A program made the translations under genes and the position numbers. Below the pieces are notes generated by a model that saw only the letters and a list, made by a program, of their open reading frames with translations, had not been told where the DNA came from and did not search any database. This document shows, in pieces, positions 1-7,735 of a stretch of 64,000 bases of DNA. The first letter of the stretch is position 1; the number at the start of each line of letters is the position of its first letter. Source of the DNA: Caldilineaceae bacterium (GTDB taxonomy: Bacteria; Chloroflexota; Anaerolineae; Caldilineales; Caldilineaceae); the NCBI GenBank assembly GCA_020634755.1, contig JACKBC010000030.1, forward strand, positions 1-64,000, in the 5' to 3' direction.

Positions 1-159
1 GTTGTGTGCAGCAGAACTCAACAGTCTCTTACAAAGCCAGAGCGCCTGGGGGAAATTATCAAGTCCGCCATGCTGTTTTCTCTGGGCGTTCCACAAGTGC
101 TACGCAAGCTGGGCGTTAAAGCCGTCCCAATTGCGATTGTTCTACCGTTGGCCATCTGA
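1..159 (+). CDS. C-terminal fragment of an unidentified protein
   Basis: Frame 1 is open from the window edge to a TGA at 157-159 and would encode the last 52 residues of a protein. The tail is mixed basic and hydrophobic and ends in a hydrophobic stretch (VPIAIVLPLAI). It is followed about 90 bases later by a rho-independent terminator, as expected for the end of a transcription unit. No family is recognised from so short a tail. An overlapping frame (2-187) is also open, so the frame choice is only a preference. Confidence 0.35.
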   Translation, partial: VVCSRTQQSLTKPERLGEIIKSAMLFSLGVPQVLRKLGVKAVPIAIVLPLAI

Positions 160-246
160 CGGTGCGGCACAAGCATGCCAATCCTAAAGCTCAGCCGTCG
201 AGTGGCCTAAATAGTTACGTACTGACAACAAAAACAGACGCTTATA

Positions 247-282
247 CGGCGAGGCTGCATCATGCAGCACTCGCCGTTTTTA
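247..282 (+). terminator. Rho-independent terminator upstream of dnaB
   Basis: A GC-rich hairpin (CGGCGAG paired with CTCGCCG, with an inner GCTGCAT/ATGCAGC stem) is followed by TTTTTAT. It closes the unit upstream and isolates dnaB. Confidence 0.75.
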
Positions 283-343
283 TCGCAAAAGAGTTTTCCC
301 CACGCTTTCCCCAGGTTATTCTATTTCGTTCCAGGTAAAAAAT

Positions 344-2680
344 ATGATTGCGCCCGATAACATTTCCTCCGATTCATTAGTCAAAAGCGTGCCGGCCAAC
401 CTGGAAGCCGAGCGCGCCGTCCTTGGTTCCTTGCTGATCGACCCCGATGCGCTGATCAAGGTGGCCAATTTCTTGCGCGCCGAAGATTTTTACCGCGAAC
501 GGCATGGCTGGATCTATGAAGCCATGTTGGCGCTCAATGAACGGCGCGAGCCCATTGACTTTGTGACGCTGCAAGATGAGCTGGAACGCCGCGAGCAGCT
601 AAGCGAAATTGGGGGGCCGGCCTATATTTCCGACCTAAGCACCAGCACGCCCACATCCATCTATGTGGATCACTACGCCCGCATTGTGGAGCGCACGGCG
701 CTGCTGCGGCGGCTGATTGCCGGGGCGGGCAAAATTGTAGAGCTGGCCTACGACGAAAGCCAAGATGCCAACCAGGTGCTGGAGCGCGCCGAACAGATTA
801 TCTTTGGCATTAGTGAAAGCCGCGTCCACCGCGACCTGACCCCCATTCATTCGGTCATGCAGGATGTGATCAACCGGCTTGATTTCTTATCGCGCAACCA
901 AGATACGCTCATGGGCGTCTCCACCGGCTTCCACGCCATGGATAAGCTGCTGGGCGGCTTTCAACAGAGCGACCTGATCATTGTGGCGGCACGGCCCGGC
1001 ATGGGCAAATCGTCGCTGGCGCTCAGCGTGGCGCAGAAGGCGGCGCAAAATCTAAACGCCCGCGTGGCCATCTTCAGCCTGGAAATGAGCTCCGAACAGC
1101 TGGTGCAACGTCTGCTGGCTATGGAGACGCGCATCGACAGCCATCGGCTGCGGCTGGGGCAAATTTACGACGACGAATGGGCCATTTTGCTGGAAGTAGC
1201 CAATTCGCTGGCCAATAGCCAAGTCTTTATTGATGACACACCGGGGGCCAGCGTCAGCGACATTCGCACCAAAGCGCGCCGTCTTTACGCCGAACATGGA
1301 CTCGATCTGCTCATTATTGACTATATGCAGCTCATGACCGGCCAAAGCGGCAGCCGCAACGAGAACCGCCAGCAGGAAATCAGCTATATTAGCCGCTCGC
1401 TCAAAGAGCTGGCGCGTGAGCTAAACGTGCCGGTCATCGCGCTGAGCCAGCTCAGCCGCGCTGTAGAAAGCCGCGCCGACAAGCGGCCCATGCTTTCCGA
1501 TCTCAGAGAGAGCGGCTGCCTTACCGGGGATTCGCTGGTGACACTTTGTGATGGGCAACGCATTCCTATTGCTGAGCTATGTGGCAAAGCTGGATTTAAC
1601 GTATTCAGTTTGAATCCCGAAACATTAAAGTTGGAGCACGCCATTGTAACGAACGCATTTTGTACGGGGGAGAAGCAGGTTTTCACTTTGCAGACGCAAT
1701 TAGGGCGCAGCATCCGCGCCACGGCTAATCATAAATTTTTGACAATTGAAGGGTGGAAACGACTAGATCAGATCAAACTAGGAGAACGTATTGCATTACC
1801 ACGCCATGTTGAAGTGAATACCAATGCAAAAATGAGTTATGACCAATTGGCTTTACTCGGTCATATGATTGGGGATGGTTGTATGACATACGGTAAGTCG
1901 CCTAGGGCTGCCATCTATTACGCAACTAGCAGCACACGGCTGGCTGTGGATGTGCAGACGCTGCTACTTCGAATTGGTATCAATTCCCGGATGGTGCGAC
2001 GGGGGCAAGGCGAAAAGGGACAAGATCAATATCTTGTCATTGTAAGTGGCATCCCCGACTGTACAAACTTTTGCCGATCAATCGGTGCTGTGGGTGCATA
2101 CAAAACCGAAGGAATTAGGTCGGTCTCGGCATTCCTAGACGGCAAGGTAGCAAATACGAATCGAGATGTTCTTCCGAAAGAGATATGGCGGCTATATGTA
2201 AAACCCGTCATGAAAGAAAATGATATAAGTCACAGAGAGTTGCATAAAAGAATTCAGACCGCATATGCTGGCGCGACTATATTTAAGCAGAATGTGAGCC
2301 AGGAACGAGCTGCCAAAGGTGCAGAAGCTATTGATAGCACTGAGTTGCGCAATTTAGCTACCAGCGATGTGTATTGGGATCAGGTTGCCAGTATAGATCC
2401 CGATGGGACAGAGCCAGTCTATGATTTAACGGTTCCGGACAATCATAATTTTGTAGCCAACAATATCATCGTCCACAACAGCATCGAGCAGGACGCGGAC
2501 GTCGTCATGTTTATCTATCGCGAAGATTACTACATTGAAGACACCGATCGTCAAAATATTGCCGATATTATTGTGGCCAAGCATCGGCACGGCTCCACCG
2601 GCACGGTCAGCCTCTATTTCCGCAAAGAGTTGACCCAGTTCAACGACATGGAGATCCACAGAACAGAGCTGGATTATTGA
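344..2680 (+). CDS. dnaB: Replicative DNA helicase DnaB, interrupted by an intein
   Basis: This is the replicative hexameric helicase, which unwinds DNA at the fork and contacts primase. The N-terminal domain (about residues 15-120) begins with the typical NLEAERAVLG motif. The RecA-like helicase domain has Walker A ARPGMGKSS near residue 215 and Walker B LLIIDYMQL near residue 325. The host sequence is interrupted after SDLRESG and resumes at SIEQDADVV. Removing the 321-residue intein leaves about 457 residues, the usual DnaB size. The ATG at 344 lies behind an A-rich leader with a weak ribosome binding site, but the N-terminus aligns with the family. The DnaD-type gene downstream supports a replication context. 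Confidence 0.97.
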   Translation: MIAPDNISSDSLVKSVPANLEAERAVLGSLLIDPDALIKVANFLRAEDFYRERHGWIYEAMLALNERREPIDFVTLQDELERREQLSEIGGPAYISDLSTSTPTSIYVDHYARIVERTALLRRLIAGAGKIVELAYDESQDANQVLERAEQIIFGISESRVHRDLTPIHSVMQDVINRLDFLSRNQDTLMGVSTGFHAMDKLLGGFQQSDLIIVAARPGMGKSSLALSVAQKAAQNLNARVAIFSLEMSSEQLVQRLLAMETRIDSHRLRLGQIYDDEWAILLEVANSLANSQVFIDDTPGASVSDIRTKARRLYAEHGLDLLIIDYMQLMTGQSGSRNENRQQEISYISRSLKELARELNVPVIALSQLSRAVESRADKRPMLSDLRESGCLTGDSLVTLCDGQRIPIAELCGKAGFNVFSLNPETLKLEHAIVTNAFCTGEKQVFTLQTQLGRSIRATANHKFLTIEGWKRLDQIKLGERIALPRHVEVNTNAKMSYDQLALLGHMIGDGCMTYGKSPRAAIYYATSSTRLAVDVQTLLLRIGINSRMVRRGQGEKGQDQYLVIVSGIPDCTNFCRSIGAVGAYKTEGIRSVSAFLDGKVANTNRDVLPKEIWRLYVKPVMKENDISHRELHKRIQTAYAGATIFKQNVSQERAAKGAEAIDSTELRNLATSDVYWDQVASIDPDGTEPVYDLTVPDNHNFVANNIIVHNSIEQDADVVMFIYREDYYIEDTDRQNIADIIVAKHRHGSTGTVSLYFRKELTQFNDMEIHRTELDY
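1517..2479 (+). other. DnaB intein (321 aa), with a single merged endonuclease motif
   Basis: This in-frame protein-splicing element spans residues 392-712 of the dnaB product. Splicing block A starts CLTGDSLV. Block B contains ATANHKFL with its Thr and His. Block F is VYDLTVPDNHNFVA. Block G is NNIIVHN followed by the +1 Ser of the host. All nucleophiles (Cys1, terminal His-Asn, Ser+1) are present, so splicing should work. The insertion point is the one used by the Synechocystis DnaB intein as I remember it. Only one LAGLIDADG-type motif is visible (LLGHMIGDG), running straight into sequence that in the Synechocystis intein follows the second motif. The homing endonuclease therefore looks internally deleted and inactive. 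Confidence 0.93.
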
Positions 2681-2805
2681 CGCAGAGCATAGAACACAGA
2701 TTTTACGGTTTGCTCGGATTTGCACAGATTTTTGCCACATAGAAAATCTGCGTGAATTCGTCTAATCCGTGTTCCATGGGTGGGTTTCAGATTCTGGGCG
2801 GGGCC

Positions 2806-2905
2806 TCTCCCGGCTCTGCCCCCTGCGGGTGCACCGCGTTCCTCTCCACCTTGTGGAGAGGGACAGATGTTGCGCTGCAGGGCAACATCAGGGAGAGGCC
2901 CCGCG
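2806..2905. repeat. Family E palindromic element in the dnaB-dnaD spacer
   Basis: An element of about 100 bp is bounded by inverted GGGCCTCTCCC / GGGAGAGGCCC ends, with inner hairpins CTCTCCAC/GTGGAGAG and TTGCGCTG/CAGGGCAA. Related pieces occur at 19153, 32521, 38966 and 47954-48296. The rest of the 347-base spacer holds an AT-rich stretch with GAACACAGATT-like repeats (2689-2775) and the promoter listed separately. Confidence 0.7.
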
Positions 2906-2938
2906 CAATTTGGCACACATCCGTGTTCCATTGCCCTG

Positions 2939-2967
2939 TTGAAATTTATGCTGATTCCAGCTATAAT
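2939..2967 (+). promoter_or_regulatory. Sigma-70-type promoter upstream of the dnaD-like gene
   Basis: TTGAAA and TATAAT are separated by exactly 17 bases, and the -10 box lies about 60 bases before the ATG at 3028. This is a near-consensus housekeeping promoter, so the dnaD-like gene need not depend on dnaB transcription. Confidence 0.7.
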
Positions 2968-3027
2968 AGCTAAGACAGATGTTCTGTAGTGTGAACGAGT
3001 GATGGAAAACAGAAGGCGGGGCAAGGC

Positions 3028-3882
3028 ATGGCTTTGGAAAAGACAACTGGGTTTATCGGTTTTCCCGATAAAAAGATGAAGCAGGTGATCATTCCCGATC
3101 ACTTTTTTACCGATCTGCTGCCGCAGATCGACAATATGGCCGAACTCAAGTTGACGCTGCACTGCTTCTGGCTGCTTAACGAACAGAGCGGTGAATTGCG
3201 CTATCTGCGCGGTGACGATTTGCGCAGCGATGAAAAGCTGCTGGTCAGCCTGACGCTGGACAACGATCTGCGTGCGCCCAAGGTGGTGTTGGAAGATGCG
3301 TTGAGCCGCGCCGTGGCGCGCAACACGCTGCTGCGTCTGGAGATTCAGACCGATCTGGATGGCAATGTGGAGCTGCCAACCACATCCGCGCAAAGCCCCA
3401 GCGATGACCAGGAAATCGACTTTGGGCTGACCGAAACCGTTGCGGAAGATTGGTATTTTATGAATACGGTCAAGGGGCGGCAGACGCTGGCCATGATCCG
3501 CCAGGGCAAGTTGGGGCAGCTTTTGGCCGCGCTGCCGCAAAATGCGCGGCTGCACGTGGAGCGCCCCAACATTTTTGTGATGTACGAGCAGAACATTGGC
3601 TTTATGTCGCCCATGATTGCAGACCAGTTGCGCGACATGGAAAAGAGCTATTCACCCGCCTGGATTGAAGACGCGTTTGAAATTGCGGTGAGCCAAAACG
3701 CCCGCAAATTGAGCTATATTCAGGCCATTTTGAAACGATGGGAAACGGACGGCCGCGATCCTACAGGCCGCAATTCTGAAGCGAAAGGCGCAAAGCGCTA
3801 TGAAGAGCCTGGGCAACATTCTGAGCAACGGCGCAAAAAATATACAGTCCCCGACGAATTCTCCGACATCATCATCGGGTAG
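3028..3882 (+). CDS. DnaD-domain replication initiation / primosome protein
   Basis: This 284-residue protein has a C-terminal DnaD (DnaB_2-type) domain at about residues 175-245, recognisable by YEQNIGFMSPMIADQL, a WIEDAFEIAV helix and the closing YIQAILKRWE motif. The N-terminal part is probably a winged-helix region, as in Gram-positive DnaD and DnaB primosome proteins. These help load the replicative helicase at origins or restart sites. The position just behind dnaB and before a DnaC/DnaI-like AAA+ gene supports this role. The start follows a near-consensus promoter. The last 83 bases overlap the apparent start of the next gene, suggesting coupling. The exact role compared with Bacillus DnaD is inferred. 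Confidence 0.85.
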   Translation: MALEKTTGFIGFPDKKMKQVIIPDHFFTDLLPQIDNMAELKLTLHCFWLLNEQSGELRYLRGDDLRSDEKLLVSLTLDNDLRAPKVVLEDALSRAVARNTLLRLEIQTDLDGNVELPTTSAQSPSDDQEIDFGLTETVAEDWYFMNTVKGRQTLAMIRQGKLGQLLAALPQNARLHVERPNIFVMYEQNIGFMSPMIADQLRDMEKSYSPAWIEDAFEIAVSQNARKLSYIQAILKRWETDGRDPTGRNSEAKGAKRYEEPGQHSEQRRKKYTVPDEFSDIIIG

Positions 3883-5275
3883 CGACGCCACCATTGATGC
3901 CGAAGACTTGCGCCGCGGCATTATTACCCGCTCTCCGATTCGGCGACCGGGCGGGGACGCTGACGGCGGTGGCGCGGCCTGTCGGCTGCTAATCCTGCCG
4001 ATAGCGGGTCCCCAATGTCCAGACTGTAAAGATATGGGCTTTATTGTGCTGGATGTGCCGGTGGGTCATCCGATTTTTGCCAGGCCGTCCCTGCCATTGT
4101 CAAACCGAAGCCGTCATTGAACGGCGAGCGCGGCGGCTCTATCGGCTCAGCAATTTGGAGGCTGCAAAATCTGACTTTTGACAATTTCATTTCCCGAGCC
4201 TTCTCATTTACCGCCCGAGACAGGCCTACAGTCTGCGGCAAGCATATCAAATTTGTCGCGACTTGCTTTGAATCCCGACGGCTGGCTCATGCTCATGCGG
4301 GTCGTACGGCTGCGGCAAAACGCACTTGGCCGCCGCCATTGCCAACAGCTGCCTGGCCACCGGTTACCGGGTGCTCTTTCAACTGGTGCCGGATCTGCTG
4401 GATCACCTGCGCGCCACTTTTGCCCCAACAGCGAAACCACCTACGATGAACTGTTCGAGCAGGTGCGCGAAACGCCGCTGCGATTTTGGGACGACTTGGG
4501 CGCGCAGAGCGCCAGCCGTGGGCGCAGGAAAAGCTCTTTCAGCTGCTCAATCATCGCTACATTGCGCGCCTGCCCACGGTGATCACCGCAACCAACGGCT
4601 GACAGCATTGAACCGCCTGCGCAGCCGCCTTTCCGACGTCCATTTGGTCACGCAGATGTTTATTACTGCGCCCGATTTTGCGTGGGTGGCAACCCTGCCC
4701 AAAGCGACTTGAGCACGCTCAATCTACACAAAGAGCAGCATTTGAGACCTTTACAGTCAACCGCAGCGATCTGAATGCACAAGAAAATGGGCTTAAAGAG
4801 ATCGTCAAGGTGTGCCAGAGGTTGCGGAGGGAAAGGGTGGCTGGTGTTGGCGGGGGAATATGGCTGTGGTAAGACGCACCTGGCGCGGCCATTGCCAACC
4901 AGCGCAGCCAGGGCATCACAACAGCGCCATGTTTGTGGTGGTGCCGGACCTGCTCGACTATCTGCGCGTGCCTTCAGCCCCGACTCTTCCCTGCCCTATG
5001 ACCGACGCTTTGACCAGATCAAACGCGCCGCTGCTCATTTTGACGACCTGGGCACCGAAAGCGCCACACCCTGGGCGCGCCAAAAGCTTTCAGCTGCTCA
5101 ATCACCGCTGCAACGCTGCTGCCCACGGTGATTACCACCAGCGACCACTTAGACAAAAATTGAACCCCGGCTGCTGCGCATGCTGGACGTCAACCGCTGT
5201 CGCTTCTGCGTGATCAAAGCGCCGGGCTATCGCAGCAGCCGCAGTCAGCGTCAGGCCGTGGAGCGGAAGCGGTGA
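3800..5275 (+). pseudogene. DnaC/DnaI/IstB-like helicase loader with two AAA+ domains, disrupted by many frameshifts
   Basis: No single frame spans this region, but pieces in all three frames join into one loader-like protein. An ATG at 3800 opens a leader with a CPDCKDMG zinc-binding half motif near 4018. AAA+ domain 1 follows: GCGKTHLA at about 4310-4332, a VLFQLVPDLLDHL helix, and a DDLG Walker B near 4490. A second AAA+ copy follows: EYGCGKTHLA at about 4857-4881, VVPDLLDYLR, DDLG near 5045. The protein ends at TGA 5273-5275. At least six indels, mostly single-base losses in G/C runs, break it (for example TTGGAC to TTGAC in the second Walker B). Because the motifs stay intact between breaks, either recent decay or local assembly error is possible. 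All large flanking genes are intact. Confidence 0.75.
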
Positions 5276-5384
5276 GTTGATTCTAATACACCGAGAGTTT
5301 GACTTGAAGGCCCATTTTTTTTATACTATGCAGTATTGCCTGCACGATATTGGCTACCCAATTATGTGCGACAACGCATATCTC

Positions 5385-5470
<86 letters not shown>

Positions 5471-5476
5471 AAAGAG

Positions 5477-5508
5477 CGGCGGACAGAATCATTCTGTCCG
5501 CCGTTTTA
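5477..5508 (+). terminator. Rho-independent terminator of the tRNA-Leu gene
   Basis: A perfect hairpin, CGGCGGACAGAAT paired with ATTCTGTCCGCCG, is followed by TTTTA. It begins seven bases after the tRNA CCA end. Confidence 0.85.
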
Positions 5509-5512
5509 TATT

Positions 5513-5601
5513 TTATGTTACGCAAGCCTGGAGGAAAGTCGGCTTGCCGACATACCTGTTTCTCTCTAGCAGGCTGGCTGGCGCTGCGTAACGTGAGTTA
5601 T
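5513..5601 (+). repeat. Family A MITE-like element, copy 1
   Basis: An element of about 88 bp with ends TTATGTTACGCA and TGCGTAACGTGAGTTA that are imperfect inverted repeats. The inner part contains an AAGTCGGC / GCCGAC hairpin. Four related copies occur at 13334 (reversed), 22850, 55754 and 63221. It has no coding capacity. Confidence 0.75.
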
Positions 5602-5608
5602 ATTTTAT

Positions 5609-5740
5609 TTGTAACTTTTCAGCTCCTTGAGGGCAGAGCTTGGCGAAGCCCGGCGTTGCCTGCGCCTAAAGAATTATGCACACCCTTCACTTAGTTGTCT
5701 GGTCGTTTAATGCTCGCAGCACTAGATAGTTACGCTTACG
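5609..5740. repeat. Degenerate family C element carrying a family H palindrome
   Basis: The stretch opens with GTAACTTTTCAG and closes with ATAGTTAC, like the family C elements at 10390 and 12283, but the middle has diverged. Inside it, 5692-5725 is a TAGTTGTCTGG...CGCAGCACTA palindrome also found at 43177 and 50825. The rest of the spacer up to 5818 shows only a CACCCCTTCACCTTGT duplication. Confidence 0.5.
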
Positions 5741-5818
5741 TAACCCAATAAGGTGACCGGATGATATCCTCTTTAGCTATCACCCCTTCACCTTGTCACC
5801 CCTTCACCTTGTCATCTT

Positions 5819-7735
5819 CTATTGTGCCGCCACCGGCAAATAGAACTCAATTGTCTGCCCTTCACCGGCCACCTGCTGCCAAGCATCGTGGACGCTGCTG
5901 CCGACGAAGCGCTGGGCGTCCAGACGCTGCCACTCGGCTTGCAGATCGCGGCGCAGAGAACTGCTGCCTTGCGCAATCAACGCGTTGATGACCACATCGG
6001 CCTGCTGCACCATGGCCGCGGTTATCTGCACGTCGCCGCTCTCTTGGCCGCGCAACAGGGCCGTAAGCGCCGGATTGAGCGTGCGGATGGCGCTGCGGGC
6101 ATTGTCGCGCAGCGTGCTGTCCGACATAACCAACCAGAAGACTTCGGCCTGGTGGCGATAGTAAATGTCGGTCCAGGCAATGTTGGGGTGGCGGGCAAAA
6201 ACTTCATCCCGCACGGCGCGCAGCGTGGTCAGCTGCTGCCATTCGTCGGGTTCACCGCTAAGCGCCGCGGCCGCACCACACTCAATTTCGATGCAGCGTG
6301 AGGGACCAGGCGCCACGGCATCTGTGGGCGTGGCCATTTCCAGCGCGGCTTGGGCGTTGACCAACCCGTAGCCAAATTGACGGTCCAGCCCATTTTCCCC
6401 CAGATCGGTGGCAGACTGCTCGAGCAGCGCCCGCACTTGCGTATTGGTCAGCTCGGGGCGCTGAGAGAGCAGCAACCCAGCCACGCCAGTTACGTGGGGC
6501 GTGGCCATGGAGGTGCCGCTAAAAGTATCGTAGCTGTTGTTGAGCACGCTGCTAAAGATGCGCACGCCCGGCGCCACTACGTCCAGCGGATCGCCATAGC
6601 TAGAGAAAAAGGCGCGGTTGCCGTGACGATCCACCGCACCCACGGCAATCACCGGTTCGTAGGCCGCAGGATAGCCCACCAGATCGTTGCTATTGCCGGC
6701 GGCGGCCACAATCACAACGCCTTTCTCAAAGTAGGCGTAATCGATAGCTGCTTCCAGCGTTTGCGAACAGGAGTCACCGCCCAGGCTCATATTGATGACG
6801 CGGGCGCCGTTATCCGCGGCATATTCAATGGCCTGCACAATGTGTTCGGTGCTGCAACCACCATCACCACTGCACACCTTGAGCGGCAAAAGCTGCGCCT
6901 GCCACATCACGCCCGCCCCGCCCACCGCGTTATTGGTGGCGGCGGCAATGGTGCCGGCCACATGGGTGCCGTGGCCCTGGTCGTCCATGGCGTCATCATC
7001 GCGGTTGACGTAATCTTTATCGATGTCGGTGCGCACGCGGCCGTCGCTGAGATCTTCGTGGGTATAGTCGATGCCGGTGTCGATGACGGCGATTAACAAA
7101 TTGGCGTCGCCGGTGGTGATCTTCCAGGCTTCCGGCGTATGAATGTCGATGCGCGCAGTGGCGCTGGCGGACCGTGGATTGTAGAGCCCCCACTGGTAGC
7201 TATAGAGCCGATCCGACGGCGGCACATCTGTGGTTTGCTGGGTATAATAGAGATAGTTGGGTTCGGCAAACTCAATGGCGCTGTCGGCGCTGAGCGCAGA
7301 AAGCAGCGACAACATGTCAGCATCTGGCGAGAAAGAGAGCTTATAGATACGATCCATGCCGGTGTTGCTGCTGATGGCCGTGCTGAAAATTTTCTCGGCC
7401 GCGGTCACGCCATATTGTTGCAGCAGCCCATCCAGCGCGGCCGCGCCCACCTGCACTTGTTGATCGACCACGCGCGGCGCCACCCCCTTTTGAAAGCGCA
7501 CCAACAGTTCGCCCGGCACATAGTCCGGCACATTGTCCGGCAGGCTAGCTGATGGGGTGGCGTCGGCAGTCACCGATTGTGCTTGTACAGCGCGCCCGCT
7601 GGTGGGCAGCAGGAGCGCAACAATGAAGAAGATTGCAAAACTACGGTATAGTTTCATTTTCATGAGATTCACCTGACCTGGGTATCGTGAGAGTATGCAC
7701 ATTGGATTATTGGGCGCCCTGTTGAATTTGCTCAT
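5819..7735 (-). CDS. Secreted subtilisin-like serine protease (S8 family)
   Basis: A 638-residue exported subtilase. A hydrophobic signal segment is at about residues 32-50. The propeptide follows, with the VPGELLVRFQKG motif seen in fervidolysin-type prodomains. The catalytic triad is visible: Asp219 in VIDTGIDYTHEDL, His255 in HGTHVAGTIAA and Ser409 in GTSMATPHVTG, with the oxyanion Asn in AAAGNSN. About 170 further residues form an uncharacterised C-terminal region ending in FYLPVAAQ, a tail shared with other secreted proteins here. The ATG at 7735 overlaps the upstream stop codon (ATGA), indicating translational coupling. An internal Met25 (7663) would give a more ordinary signal peptide. 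Confidence 0.93.
   Translation of the reverse strand: MSKFNRAPNNPMCILSRYPGQVNLMKMKLYRSFAIFFIVALLLPTSGRAVQAQSVTADATPSASLPDNVPDYVPGELLVRFQKGVAPRVVDQQVQVGAAALDGLLQQYGVTAAEKIFSTAISSNTGMDRIYKLSFSPDADMLSLLSALSADSAIEFAEPNYLYYTQQTTDVPPSDRLYSYQWGLYNPRSASATARIDIHTPEAWKITTGDANLLIAVIDTGIDYTHEDLSDGRVRTDIDKDYVNRDDDAMDDQGHGTHVAGTIAAATNNAVGGAGVMWQAQLLPLKVCSGDGGCSTEHIVQAIEYAADNGARVINMSLGGDSCSQTLEAAIDYAYFEKGVVIVAAAGNSNDLVGYPAAYEPVIAVGAVDRHGNRAFFSSYGDPLDVVAPGVRIFSSVLNNSYDTFSGTSMATPHVTGVAGLLLSQRPELTNTQVRALLEQSATDLGENGLDRQFGYGLVNAQAALEMATPTDAVAPGPSRCIEIECGAAAALSGEPDEWQQLTTLRAVRDEVFARHPNIAWTDIYYRHQAEVFWLVMSDSTLRDNARSAIRTLNPALTALLRGQESGDVQITAAMVQQADVVINALIAQGSSSLRRDLQAEWQRLDAQRFVGSSVHDAWQQVAGEGQTIEFYLPVAAQ

Noticed and set aside
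2674..3555. 293-codon minus-strand frame near the dnaD-like gene
   Set aside because: It crosses the family E repeat and a clear promoter and overlaps the DnaD-domain gene in antisense.
3800..5275. IS21-type insertion sequence (IstB) as the source of the ATPase motifs
   Set aside because: IstB and DnaC share these motifs, but there is no IstA transposase, no terminal repeats, and the gene follows a DnaD-domain gene, so a helicase loader is more likely.
6350..7096. Long plus-strand frame opposite the subtilase
   Set aside because: It is an antisense shadow of a GC-rich gene whose catalytic motifs are clear on the minus strand.
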